Source of the DNA: Patellifolia procumbens
Taxonomy: Eukaryota > Streptophyta > Magnoliopsida > Caryophyllales > Amaranthaceae
DNA: 64,000 nt
Direction: 5' to 3'
Assembly: GCA_947645195.1 (NCBI GenBank)
Contig: CANSGD010001038.1
Span: forward strand, 310,001 to 374,000
This document shows positions 49,401-59,689 of this stretch, in pieces (positions within the stretch are counted from its first letter, which is position 1; the number at the start of each line of letters is the position of its first letter). Both the position numbers and the translations under genes were made by a program. The notes beneath the pieces were generated by a model, which made no database searches, was not told the DNA's origin, and saw only the letters and a program-made list of their open reading frames with translations.

Positions 49401-49410
49401 CATATATACA
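49401..49410 (+). promoter_or_regulatory. TATA box of the 49.6-kb acidic-protein gene
   Basis: CATATATACA, 157-166 bases before ATG, followed by the TTCATCTCAAAC block shared with the pseudogene promoter. A (CACGAC)n tract in the leader (49525-49556) lies just upstream of the start. Confidence 0.6.
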
Positions 49411-49524
49411 TTCATCTCAAACTAAGGTTATCATCCCTCCCATTGTAGTTTGCAAATCTCCAAGAACATCCTTCATATCCTCTTAAACGGTTAAACCATA
49501 TACACTTTTCTTTCCTTCCACGAT

Positions 49525-49557
<33 letters not shown>

Positions 49558-49566
49558 ACGATCATA

Positions 49567-50058
49567 ATGGACTCAGGTGGTCCAGATGTAAAGTCGGGGT
49601 CCAAGCAATCATATGAGAGATTCTTGGCGAAGGCTGAGGGTTATCTACATAAGTATCAAGCTTCTCACTCAGCCCCGGGCTCGGCCTCGGGGCCGTCCCC
49701 TGTCACTAGTGGTGGTGGTGGTGGTGACCGTCATATAGAGTTTATGAAAAGGGCACAAGATTTTCTGAACAAAAAGGATAAAAAGAAGAAAAAGGATGGT
49801 GAAGATCATGTGGATTTGGGTACTGCTAATAATCCTGGAGATGGTCAACATAATTATAAAGAGCAGCTAAAATTGGCTCATGCGATGTTGAAGAAAATCA
49901 AAAAACATAAAGGACGACATAATAAAGGCAAAGGAAGTAGTTATAATAATAATAACAATGAGGAAGAACAAGTTGAGGAGGAAGAGGAGATTGAGGAAGA
50001 TGAGGGTGGTTGGTTTACTGAGTTTTTGGAAGGCATTCAAGAGTTCTTTGAAGAATAA
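49567..50058 (+). CDS. Nodulin-related-like acidic protein
   Basis: Intronless, 163 aa. Three related amphipathic segments: YERFLAKAEGYLHKYQASHS (about residues 15-34), HIEFMKRAQDFLNKKDKK (about 56-73) and YKEQLKLAHAMLKKIKKHKG (about 97-116). These are followed by an Asn run, a Glu-rich run and a C-terminal GGWFTEFLEGIQEFFEE. The first segment resembles the KAE-YL-Y-SHS motif I recall from Arabidopsis nodulin-related protein 1, a stress-associated small protein; the rest does not. No signal peptide or membrane span. The start is ATG 49567 (ATAATGGACTC), after a TATA box and CACGAC leader repeat. Function is not established. Confidence 0.82.
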   Translation: MDSGGPDVKSGSKQSYERFLAKAEGYLHKYQASHSAPGSASGPSPVTSGGGGGDRHIEFMKRAQDFLNKKDKKKKKDGEDHVDLGTANNPGDGQHNYKEQLKLAHAMLKKIKKHKGRHNKGKGSSYNNNNNEEEQVEEEEEIEEDEGGWFTEFLEGIQEFFEE

Positions 50059-50489
50059 TAATGAAGGTTGAAGATACAATGCCTCTTATATTAATGGCCC
50101 TTTTTCTTTATTTCTTTAATTTTTTCCTGCAGCAAGAAAATCAAAGTATCATCAGTTCTATGTGAATTCATGGTTGTATGTTTCTATTTGTAATTAGGAA
50201 TAATGGTTAGAAAAATACTAAGGTTTTAGTTTATTTTGAAAATAAATACCAAAGTTTGCGAGTATATATTTAAATACCAACTTGTTCTATTTTGTGTTAG
50301 TTTTTCCATACCAACTAATAGAATCCGTTAATTAGTTCCATTAGTTGGTCTGAAAAACAGCTTAAAACACTTAAACTTGATTATATTTTTGTGAATTTGG
50401 TGACAAATATTAGGGTGAATTTCTAATTCCCCACAAACGGAAGTTATGGATAGATTATGTCGGTTGGTGTGGATTGTTGATTCCCCACA
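50059..50489. other. 3' flank with a fragment of a Mutator-type MITE
   Basis: 50198-50345 (AATACTAAGGTTTTAGTTTATTTTGAAAATAAATACC and so on) is a diverged one-arm relative of the MITE at 32064-32419. No gene. A Copia fragment begins just beyond. Confidence 0.5.
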
Positions 50490-51527
50490 TGATTAGGATG
50501 TGTGATTAAAGAATTAGTAGTGATAGAATCAGTTCTAGTAAGTAATATATCATCAACATATATGTTGGATATGCCTTGAATTATCTGTTGGTTCGAATAA
50601 CCAAGTATGACGGTCTCACTTTTCAGGTATTATAAGGTTTAGTTAAACCTTATATTCTGTTTTGGTTTTAAGGCTCATTCTGGTTAGGTTAACTATAAGG
50701 GTGGTTATATAAACCCTTTGGTTAAACCTTTAGCCGTATTATTCACAATCTGATAATCTGAGTGTTGCCTAACACTAATCTGTTTTTTTTGTTTTCTCTC
50801 CCTAATAAAACTACTCTTCCTCTGGTCTGGTGGACGTAGTTAGCACATTGCTAATGAATCACGTTAAATCTGTGTGTGTAATTATTGTTTTCACGTTCTA
50901 TTATTTTTTATCGCCTCATTCCGTAACAACAATACACAATTAGATTGAGTGAAGCCTTGACAAGTTAACTCTTGCTCTAATTTGGCAAACCATTGCCTAG
51001 GCCTGTTTTAGGTCATAGAGTGACTCTTAAGTCTGCACACTTTATTGCCGGGGTTAGGAACACCATCTGGCATGAGCATGAAAACTTCTTCATGTAAATC
51101 ACCATGCAACAAATGCATTGTTAACATTCAATTGAAAGATAGGCCATCCCTTAGGCTGCAAGAGCAATAACACATGTCAAGGTTACAATCTTATTGACAA
51201 CAGGTGAGAAGGTTTCCTTGAAAATCAATCCGATATTTCTGATTGTAACCTTTGGCCACTAACATAGCCTTGTATCTCTCAATACTCCCATCTTCCTTGA
51301 GTTTGATTTTAGAAACCCATTTGCACCCAAACGATTTCTTCCATGGTGGCAGAGATACAACATCCAAAGTATTGTCTTTATTTCCCCCAATGAGCATTTG
51401 TTCCACAGCTGAAATCCAATGTGGATTGTTAAATTGGTAAAGAGGTAACTGCACTAAATTGCACCAGTGTGCATTGTTGGTAGAGGAATGATTGAGAGTT
51501 GGACAGTGAAAATCTTGAGTGGTGATG
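50490..51527 (-). pseudogene. Copia reverse transcriptase fragment
   Basis: Read downward from 51454: NNPHWISAVEQM, WKKSFGCKWVSKIKLKEDGS, YKAMLVAKGYNQKYRIDF. Then in other frames GWPIFQLNVNNALLHGDLHE and PDGVPNP near 51.0-51.15 kb, and after the solo LTR the catalytic box YVDDILL at about 50540-50562. Several frameshifts and stops. Confidence 0.85.
50563..50931 (+). mobile_element. Solo Copia LTR inserted just before the YVDD box
   Basis: 369 bases beginning TGTTGGATATGCC and ending CCGTAACAACA; the ends TGTTG/CAACA are perfect inverted repeats. A TATA-like GTTATATAAACCC lies at about 50706. Flanks ATATA (50558-50562) and ATACA (50932-50936) match 4 of 5. On both sides the minus-strand Copia reverse transcriptase continues, proving insertion and later loss of the internal part by LTR-LTR recombination. 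Confidence 0.82.
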
Positions 51528-51535
51528 GTTGATAT

Positions 51536-53114
51536 CAGGGGCGGGGCTAGGAAATTGGAGGCCCTGTATAAATTATTGACAAGTGGGCATTTATGTCATT
51601 ACTCGAAAAAGAAGAGTCGGTATTTTATATTGAAAACTTTGACAAATTACAAAATTATAAACATGAACAAAAATCTAGACCATAAGAATATATAAAAAGT
51701 GTGTAATCGTTATAAGATTTTTTTGCCAATTACAGCCATGTAAAATACCCATTTTGTTAATTATAGCCATTATCTTTTTTTATTGTGAATTACGGCCATT
51801 GAAGACTAATATCTAAGTAAGTTATTGCCATTTTCACTAATTACACCACTAATCCATAGTTTGACCGGTCAAATCATATTTAATATTTTATAAAAAAATT
51901 TTATTCAATTTTATAATATTTTAAAAATACTAGTATATGTTTTTCATATATGACATGCTAATGGGCACGTATTTCGAAACAACATTTAATCGCGTTTTTC
52001 GGACTGAAGACGTCGTTTTTTCGAAAAACGGACACCGTCGGGCACCCTTTACGAGAATCCCTTCGAAACGAGTACCAACAGGTTGGATTTTCGAGCACGT
52101 ACTTCGAGATGGATTACACGACGTTTTTTTTCGAAAATGGTACACTGCCGTGCACCCTTTTGTGGGCACGAATTTCGAGAATTCCTACGAAACGAGTACC
52201 AATAAGCCGGATTTTCGAGCACGTACTTCAAGACAAGTTTTTCGGAAAAACTATGGATTGTCGTCTTTAGTCCGAAAAACTCGTCTCGAAGTCCGTGCTC
52301 GAAAATCCGGCTTATTGTTACTTGTTTCGTAAGAATTCTCAAAATTCGTGCCCACAAAAGGGTGCACGATGGTGTTCAGTCCGAAAATCCCGTCTCGAAG
52401 TACGTGCTCGAAAACCCGGCCTGTAGGTACTCGTTACGTAGGGATTCTCGAAATTTGTGTCCATAAAGGTGCCCGATGGTGTCCGTTTTTGAAAAAACAC
52501 CGTCTTCAGTCCGAAAAACGTGATTAAATATTGTCTCGAAATACGTGCCCATTAGCATGTCATATATGAAAAACATATATTTTTAAAATTGAATAAAAAA
52601 AGATTTATAAAATATTAATATGATTTGACCGGTCAAACTATGGATTAGTGGTGTAATTAGTGAAAATGGCAACAACTTACTTAGATATTAGTGTTTCATG
52701 ACCGTAATTCACAAGAAAAAAAGATGATGACTATAATTAACAAAAAGGGTATTTTACATGGCTGTAATTGAGAAAAAATTCTTGTTAAAATTGGAAATTA
52801 AAAATTTATTGTACATTTAATAAAGATTTAGAAACATGTGAATGAAGTAGAGAGTATTTATTAACAAACAAATGTAAGAAACATGCTTCACAGTTCAAAC
52901 GATATTATAAGCCATTAATTATCAAGAAGAATATGTTCCCAAAATGGAGATTTCAACCCGAGTCTTGAGAAACATGACCCTGATTGTTAACCAATAGTCC
53001 ATTAAAATTTAGTTTTAATAATGGAAATAATAAAATTAAAATACAGTTTGAGCCCTAATTTTGACTCTTTTGTAGGAGGCCCGCCCACTTTCGACACCCC
53101 TAGAACGGCCCCTG
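51536..53114. mobile_element. Non-autonomous hAT element with perfect 8-base TSD
   Basis: Ends CAGGGGCGGGGCTAGG and CCTAGAACGGCCCCTG are inverted. GTTGATAT is duplicated exactly at 51528-51535 and 53115-53122. At 1,579 bases, most of its length is a nested foldback element (51716-52781). No transposase is present. Inserted in the Copia connector between integrase and reverse transcriptase. Confidence 0.92.
51716..52781. mobile_element. Foldback element, probably Mutator-type
   Basis: An almost complete 1,066-base inverted repeat centred near 52250. Arms begin with CCAATTACAGCCATGTAAAA and include TAGTTTGACCGGTCAAA and AACGGACACCG words, with degenerate internal sub-repeats (TTTTCGAGCACGTACTTCGAG). 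Flanking 9-mers TCGTTATAA (51707-51715) and TTGTTAAAA (52782-52790) match 7 of 9. It lies wholly inside the hAT element. Open frames in the arms are mirror images of each other, not genes. Confidence 0.82.
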
Positions 53115-53122
53115 GTTGATAT

Positions 53123-54640
53123 GATGAAGGTGCAGGTGAGGTAGGAATGCAGGATTAGAATAGAAAGAGATGGAATGTGTGTAGAATGTAAAGGTGAAGT
53201 AGATGCGGTAAAGTGAGGGGAAAGAGAATGATTAGGTGAAGAAGAGTTGCTAGGTGAAAGAGAATGATTAGTTGAAGAAGAGTGGCTAGGTGAAAGAGGA
53301 AGCGGTGAAGGTGGTTGATCTTGGTGTAACAATTGATCATGATCAACATTCTCAGGAGTATGGGTGTGAAAGCTCAAAAGGATTAATAAATTAAAGATAT
53401 GAGAATCATTGATGGATGGAAGAAAAGCTGAAATGGTGAGGTATTAAGAGAAGATTAGTGAAATGGAAAATGTCTTTCATGGAATTGAACATTCCTGAAA
53501 AGAAAGATGGATTTTGTTTTAAAATTTAAAATTTTGTAACCTTTTTGAGATTGATTCTATGATTATATCCTATGAAAATACAGGGATCTTTTGTAGAATC
53601 AAATTTGGTTCTATGAGCAGGTAGTATGGATGTGAAACAAAGGCAACCAAAAGCAAAGCCAATCATAGAGAGATTTATTGTCCAGTACTTGAAGTGGCAT
53701 TCTGTTGATGAGATAGGCTACACATAAAAAGGCATTCTCCCTAATATTTGATTCGCAATTTGGATAGAAAACACAAAGCTCTAGCAGTTTCAAGTAGGTG
53801 CCTATACTTCCTCTCAAGTTAAGTGGTCTCTATCCAGCCCATGATCCAAAGGATCCGAAACCAGTCAATCATGCCATCCTTACCTTCCAACCAATCGGCC
53901 TTCGAATCAATGGACCTCCCCCTTTTATCATTTTGTTTGAAGAGGGCCAAATAAAGAATGAGGATCAAACTCTTCTTTTGACTATGATTGACCAACCCAT
54001 TTTGTTGAGGTGTTCCGGTACAACTTCTCTGGTGCTCTATTCCCTTCTGCTTGTATAGTTGTAAGATAACACTTTCACACAACTCTTTCACATTATCAGT
54101 TCTTATATTATGAACTGTAGCCTAGAATTGAATGTCAATAAAAGCAAGAAAAGTCCGCAAAATAGCTACACAATCAGATTCATATTTCATTAAATACATC
54201 TAAGTAGTTCGGGTGAAATCATCTGCAATGGTGAGAAATATAGAACAAACATTGTGAGTAGCATGTTTGTAAGGGTCCCATAATAAAAAGCTTTATTTTG
54301 TCTTCATCTTACTAGAAGGAAATGGTAGTGTACACTAGCTTGAGGACAAAGTTAACACACACAATCTGCAGTGTTAGTTGGTGCATCCATTTGAAGATTG
54401 AGATGCTTCATTGAGAGAAAGGCATGTGACCAAGCCTAAGATACCATAATTTAGTTGTTTCACTCACGGGACAACAGATATGTTGTGCTTGAGTAGTAAA
54501 AGTAGTTTTAGTGGAATGAAGTAAAGAACTAGTGTATTCTTTTTGTTGTGAATCTGCTGCATAGCAGAGACCAAAATGAAGCTTAACAAGAACTATTTCC
54601 ATTCTCATAACAAGGTCCTGAATCAACAAGTTAGAGGAGA
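53123..54640 (-). pseudogene. Copia GAG-pre-integrase, integrase and connector
   Basis: From 54640 downward: KLWYLRLGHMPFSQ (about 54410), then integrase core blocks LTIADDFTRTT, IRTDNVKELCESV and HQRSCTGTPQQNGLV. After a small insertion comes a continuation (KYRHLLETARALCFLSKL, then INRMPLQVLDNKSL to about 53610). The Ser/Pro/His-rich connector (PPSPLPLSPSHSSSTNHSLS) is at 53150-53377. Several stops and shifts. Confidence 0.82.
53818..53995. other. Insertion of about 180 bases inside the integrase
   Basis: The expected integrase sequence after TPQQNGLV is interrupted and resumes (ERKYRHLLE) at about 53817 on the minus strand. The inserted bases show no TIR, tail or homology that I recognise. 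The boundaries are approximate. Confidence 0.5.
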
Positions 54641-56135
54641 AGCTAATAGAGCATTTCCGATCTTGACAAGGCTTCGGAACTACTATTAGGTTGAAATGAA
54701 AATCATCTTCATATAATTCTATTCCAATGTGGCAATGTGTGTAGTAGGGATGTTCCTTTCATCGAGAATTGTAATAGTATTTATTGTGTAATTTCCGAGA
54801 AAATTATACGTGTTTAATTAAGCAAAAATTGTAATCAATTAAAATTTTCTTTAATTATATGTATATATTTATATATAAAGCGACTTATTTAATATATTAA
54901 CGTTGATAACTTAAGTTATTATTGTTATTTTCATAATTTCTAAAATGATTTCTAAATGAAAATTTATTATTTTTCAATTTATTCGTTATTAGTTATAAGA
55001 ATAGTAAATTGAAATGCTAGTACTAACAAGTTAATTAAAAAGGAAAGAAAACTAATTTGCAAATGTTGACTTTCCCATGTTGATCTTCACCACCTCCTTC
55101 CTCTTGAAGCTATGGAGGTAATCAGTAAAATATTCCTACCTCACCAAGCAGACCCTTCTCTAAGAAAACATTTTTCCGAGGAAATTCAGTTCTAGACCCT
55201 TCTATGATGGCTATAAATTGCTATGTTCACAACTCAAAATAACACTTTAAACACTCACATCTTTCCCCTCTTTCCCCCCACTCTCCTTCCTCTCTTCCCC
55301 TGTTTCTTTCCCCTCCCCTGCCTCTTTTCAAACTGCGCCACCACACCTCGCCCGACCGCCATAAACGCAGCCAGACGCCGCCGCCTCCTATACAACCTTG
55401 TTGAGTCGCCAGAGCTACACTGGCCGACCTCCTTTGTTTCCCCCTGCTGCTGCTCTTTGAGCAGAGTTAACCAAGTTACCTGCTTTCCTTTTTTTAATTG
55501 GTTTTGTTTTACATTAAGTTATTTAATTTTAGTTAACTAAATACCTTATTTAATCTTAGTTTATAATTAGACTTAAATCTGATTTTAGTTAAAGTAAAGC
55601 CACTTTATTTAAATTATGTTTATATGTACTATATTATTAATCTAAATTAATCTAGCTAAATTTAATGGATTAATTATTAAATTTTGTTAGTTGTTTTCTT
55701 AATATAATTATTTAGTTTTGGTTATAAATATTAAGTTAAATTTTTTCAATAATATTTATTTCCTTTAAAGTTTAGTTTATAATAACAAATTATGTAATTT
55801 AGTAACCATATTTCATGTAGTAAGTTATGTTCATATAATTACTCTAGTTTAATAACAAACACTTATTTTTATGAGAGTGTTTATATTGAATTATTAATTA
55901 AGGAGTCGCTTTTAATATTTTCAACTATTTCAAGTTTTATAAAAAGGACAAGTTATTATGTTTAGTTTCTAATTAAAGAGAAAGTAAATTATAATGTTGA
56001 AATACCTCTAATGAATTATTATTTACAAACTATTTATGACTTGCTAAATACTATTTAATAAGATACATGAATTACTTTATATTGTTTAAGTAATAAAATT
56101 AATGAATAATATTTTAGTTTATTATTAGCTTAATA

Positions 56136-56410
56136 CTCCCTCCGTCCCATATTACTTGATACAGTTTAATCGGCACAAAGTTTTAGGTGTGTTATTAGAC
56201 TTGTTTATTTTATTGTAAGTAGTTAGTTGTTGTTATTTAAGTCCATAAAGTACAATGTGGGACCAATGTGGGCCATGGGAGTATTGCAAAAGTAAAAAAA
56301 AAAAAAAAAGAGAATGCAAAAGTGGGATCATGCCATTTTTAGAAGTGTATCAAGTAATATGGGACTGACGAATATGGGAAGTGTATCAAGTAATATGGGA
56401 CGAAGGGCAG
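56136..56410. mobile_element. Stowaway-type MITE in the solo LTR
   Basis: Starts CTCCCTCCGTCCCATATTAC after TA (56134-56135). Right end ATATGGGACGAAGGGCAG before TA (56411-56412). The right TIR is partly duplicated (GTGTATCAAGTAATATGGGA occurs at 56345 and 56381). Confidence 0.82.
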
Positions 56411-57334
56411 TAAAATAGTTCTATTATTTAAAGAGTATATATTTATATTTTATAGTTTACGCCTTCAAGTCGTTAAACATGAATTTTATACGAATTATAA
56501 AGTAGTAATAGTTTTACTTAAATGATATATAGAACTTACTTAAGTTATTTTAGTATTAAAAAGGTTTTAATAACCAGGTTATAAAGCCCATAAATCTCAG
56601 CTTATAATATTAAGTTTTTAAATAACGAATAGCTATTAATAATTATTGATAATGAGCCTTATTTAAAAAAAAAAACTCTTTGGAACTTAGTATGTTTAAA
56701 TAAAAAATATATTTATAAGGATTCACATGACGTGGTTCGTAAAACTTAGAATAAAAGGGAATGAAATGGAAATATGTATACGTCCTCCTAAGAATCCCTA
56801 ACAACACTTATAATAGTAAAATTATATATTAATAAGTTATAAGGATATTATAAGTATCAATTTAAGAATAATGTTATGTAACGAAGCCAACGAAGGCCAA
56901 GTACTTAGTTAGTCGAATAGCTGCTAATAAAATAACGTGTTCCTTAGATAGAACGTCCATCGGAGCTCTCGGAGAATGATTCACGAAGGTCTAAAAGTTA
57001 TCGTACTGCGGATCGAGGTAACGTCTACTACTAACACCCACAATCCCCTTCGAAGTGTGTTTATGAAAATGGGTGCAATATATGAGCGTGTTTTACGAGA
57101 ATGTTTTCTGTTATGTTTCTTACTTGGATTGTGAATGATTCTAAATGCTTTTCAAATGTGTTTATGATTAAACTACGCATAAGGATTTGAAGAAATGTTC
57201 AATTATGATGTTTAATAAAGTAAGAATGCTCAATTATGTTTTAACGGATTTTATGAACTTTTTTCGAAGCATTAATATATAAATAAGAAAGGTAAACATG
57301 ATAAATGAAAGTGAAAGAGGTTATGGCTACATAG

Positions 57335-57545
57335 TCCTGAAACGCATTGTTTTGAGCCGTACACCCGAAAGGGGCACCGCATTGTTTATGTATGATTCTT
57401 GGGACCAGACGTATATCAAAAGGTGCACCGCATTGTTTTCTGGCCGTATTCCCGAAAGGTGTACCGCCTTCTCCGCCGTACATTGAAAGGTATACCGCAT
57501 TGTTCTGGCCGTATTCCCGAAAGGGGTACCGCATTGGTGGGAGGC
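57335..57545 (+). repeat. Minisatellite inside the solo LTR
   Basis: Four to five units of about 38-50 bases of the type CCGCATTGTT-TGGCCGTATTCCCGAAAGG-G(T/C)A. It lies between the GAGGTAACGTCTACT and TGTTACTGGGCCTCGGC blocks. Open frames on both strands here are by-products of the repeat. Confidence 0.75.
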
Positions 57546-58075
57546 GTCCCACAAGTCTATTGTTACCAACTACCAAAGTAAAAATGTTTTGTTAACGAAA
57601 AATATATTGATGTTATTCTTTTAATGGTGAAATGGAATTTTATGAAATGTTATTTACAAATGTTTTACTATTTTTTTCTCCTTGTTTGCAACTAAAATGA
57701 ATTGCAATGAATTTACGATGTTAGAGCAGTATGTTACTGGGCCTCGGCTCATGACGTTTTGTTTTCATGTTTTAGGTACTCATGGGAATACGATATGGCG
57801 TAGAAGTGAGGATTAACGTAGTTCTAAGAATTTTCACGGCTTCTATTATCTAATTAGCCCTTATGTAAGACTAAGAGAATGCTAGTTTATTATCAAATAT
57901 ATTATTGTTACCCATCACGCATGTTGTTAATTCATCATTAATGTTATGTTATCTGTTGCCTTGTGCTTTTCTAACGGAAAGTACGGCGGTAACGCACCGA
58001 CTATGTAGTCCTTCGCTGCTAATACCAGGTTAATTAACCTAATAATGGTGATTAGAAGTAGGGACGTTATAATTG

Positions 58076-58990
58076 TGCCTTTAAGTATCTCAAAACTGCT
58101 GAATCTTCTTAGATCATGAAACATGTGATCTGTAGCACCACTATCAATAATTCAACCAGAATTAAAATGTGAGAGAAGGCAAAATTTACATGTCAAATAA
58201 GCATTGTCTGAGATAGAATAATCAATATCAACAAGTTGATCATCTTTAACAAGAGAAATACCACGTTCCTTTTGTTGCTTAGAAAGAAGATTCATAAACT
58301 GATGATTGTATTGTTCCACTATGATAGAGCTTATGCTGTTGTTATTATTGTTTGAAAAAACCGCTTGACTATTGTCTTCATCATAAACCATAGCTGCAAC
58401 TCTTTTGTTATTCTTGAAATGATCAGGTGGATGACCATGAATTTTGAAACACCTATCCACTATGTGTCCAGAGATCTTGCAATGATCACATAAGAAAGTA
58501 CCACACACTTCTCTTATATCCTATTGGGTATATGTTCCTTGCAGCATATTTGTCTCCAATAGGAGGTCTATTATAAGGTCTATAATTAGATGAATCATTT
58601 AATCTCATTCTATCCACATTAAGTGTCATATGATCATTTTAAACTTTCTTCGGTTCATCAATTCTCTGTGTTTTTGCTCTTGTGATAAAAGTTTATAGGC
58701 TTGTGAGATATTAGGTAAGATTTTCATCATTAAAATATTGGATCTAAATGTTTATTATAGTTGTATTTTAGCTTCATGAGAAACTGAAGTGACCTCTAAT
58801 CTTGTAGTATCAGAAACTTCTTAGTAAAGTTGCAAAAACATCCATTACACTCACAGATCGGCAAGGGATTTATAATGTACTCAATATGTATCCCACAAAA
58901 TTCTTTTATGTTTATTTGAGTTTGCATAATTGACAATTCAAAAATTGTCCATGTTATTGGCCACTATTGGCCCCAGTTGAAGATATTTTT
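58076..58990 (-). pseudogene. Copia gag and protease fragment
   Basis: On the minus strand: a degenerate Gag C-terminus (ILPNISQAYKLLSQEQKHRE, about 58650-58720), the zinc knuckle CDHCKISGHIVDRCFKIHGH (58430-58495) and the protease motif IIDSGATDHMFHDLRRF (about 58090-58140). An in-frame stop separates knuckle and protease frames. The protease breaks off at the solo-LTR insertion and resumes beyond 54767. Confidence 0.85.
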
Positions 58991-59689
58991 CATGGAAAGT
59001 ATTTCGGTATTTCCTATATGTCACAATTTTGTTTTTGGAGATTGTGGAAAATTTAGACTATGCGCACGACATGACTACTTGAGAGCATCAAGAAAGGTAT
59101 TCCAATGTCGTGTGCTTGTCTCATTAGCGCATGCGAACATACTTACAAGATCTATGTGGTGCTAAAAGATGGAAGTTGGTAACCTATCAGTTGAAACATC
59201 ATTCTTGTAAATTGAGAGAAAGAAGGGATCAGATGGTCGATTTCTAGCTTAGTGGTTGCGAATAGGTGAAAAAAAAGTTGGTCATTTTTTATCCAATGTT
59301 TTTGTTTTGGCTTATGGAGAAAGATGGAAAAAGATTAGACGAAATCCTAATATCATTCTCCATGCTCCTTCCGTTTCAACTTGCATGTAATATTATGTTC
59401 TCGAAACAATGTGAAGTCTATCTAATGACCTAAAACTAAGGAAAATATTTAGCTAACATCATTCCAATTATAGTAAAACTTGAAAAGTTTCAGAAATAAA
59501 GGCAACATAATACCAATAAATTCTATAACCATAGATCTCCAAAATTCTTTCCAACCATTATTATTTTGTACAATTCCAAAAGTAACTCCTACCACGCCAC
59601 CACAAAGTTAACAACATTACATAATAAGTACAGATAAGGCATTTCAAATTATCATACAAATTTTTATGTAAGTTATCCTCTTATTTTCA
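58991..59689. other. Unassigned sequence upstream of the 59.7-kb gene
   Basis: No repeat or gene recognised. The 62-codon frame at 58977-59165 has no known domain. The promoter of the next gene should lie in the last about 200 bases, but I see no clear TATA box. Confidence 0.45.

Larger units (their letters stand above)
54772..58070 (+). mobile_element. Long solo LTR inserted in Copia, 5-base TSD
   Basis: AATTG flanks both ends (54767-54771, 58071-58075), and the minus-strand Copia protein continues across when the insert is ignored. The right end GGGACGTTAT corresponds to GGGGCGTTACA in the copy at 3298-4918. A TATA-like GGCTATAAATTG at about 55209 is followed by a C/T-rich leader. It holds a minisatellite (57335-57545) and a nested Stowaway (56136-56410). 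No internal coding region: a solo LTR of a gypsy-type element about 3 kb long. Confidence 0.75.
50490..58990 (-). mobile_element. Minus-strand Copia element broken by several later insertions
   Basis: Read on the minus strand from 58990 down: gag with zinc knuckle, protease, GAG-pre-integrase, integrase core, Pro/Ser-rich connector, reverse transcriptase up to the YVDD box. The parts are in correct order but separated by a solo LTR (54772-58070), a hAT element (51536-53114), a solo Copia LTR (50563-50931) and a small unknown insert near 53.9 kb. Flanking coding sequence rejoins at each insertion with a target duplication. No LTRs of its own are visible. RNase H is missing. Confidence 0.88.

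Noticed and set aside
51937..52576. Protein-coding frames of 66-131 codons on both strands
   Set aside because: They lie in the arms of a palindrome and are mirror images of each other, with no domain similarity.
55223..55540. 105-codon frame
   Set aside because: It lies in the C/T-rich leader of a solo LTR just after its TATA box; no homology and no exon context.
57241..57595. Overlapping frames of 60-111 codons on both strands
   Set aside because: Produced by the minisatellite in the solo LTR; repeated peptides but no known domain.
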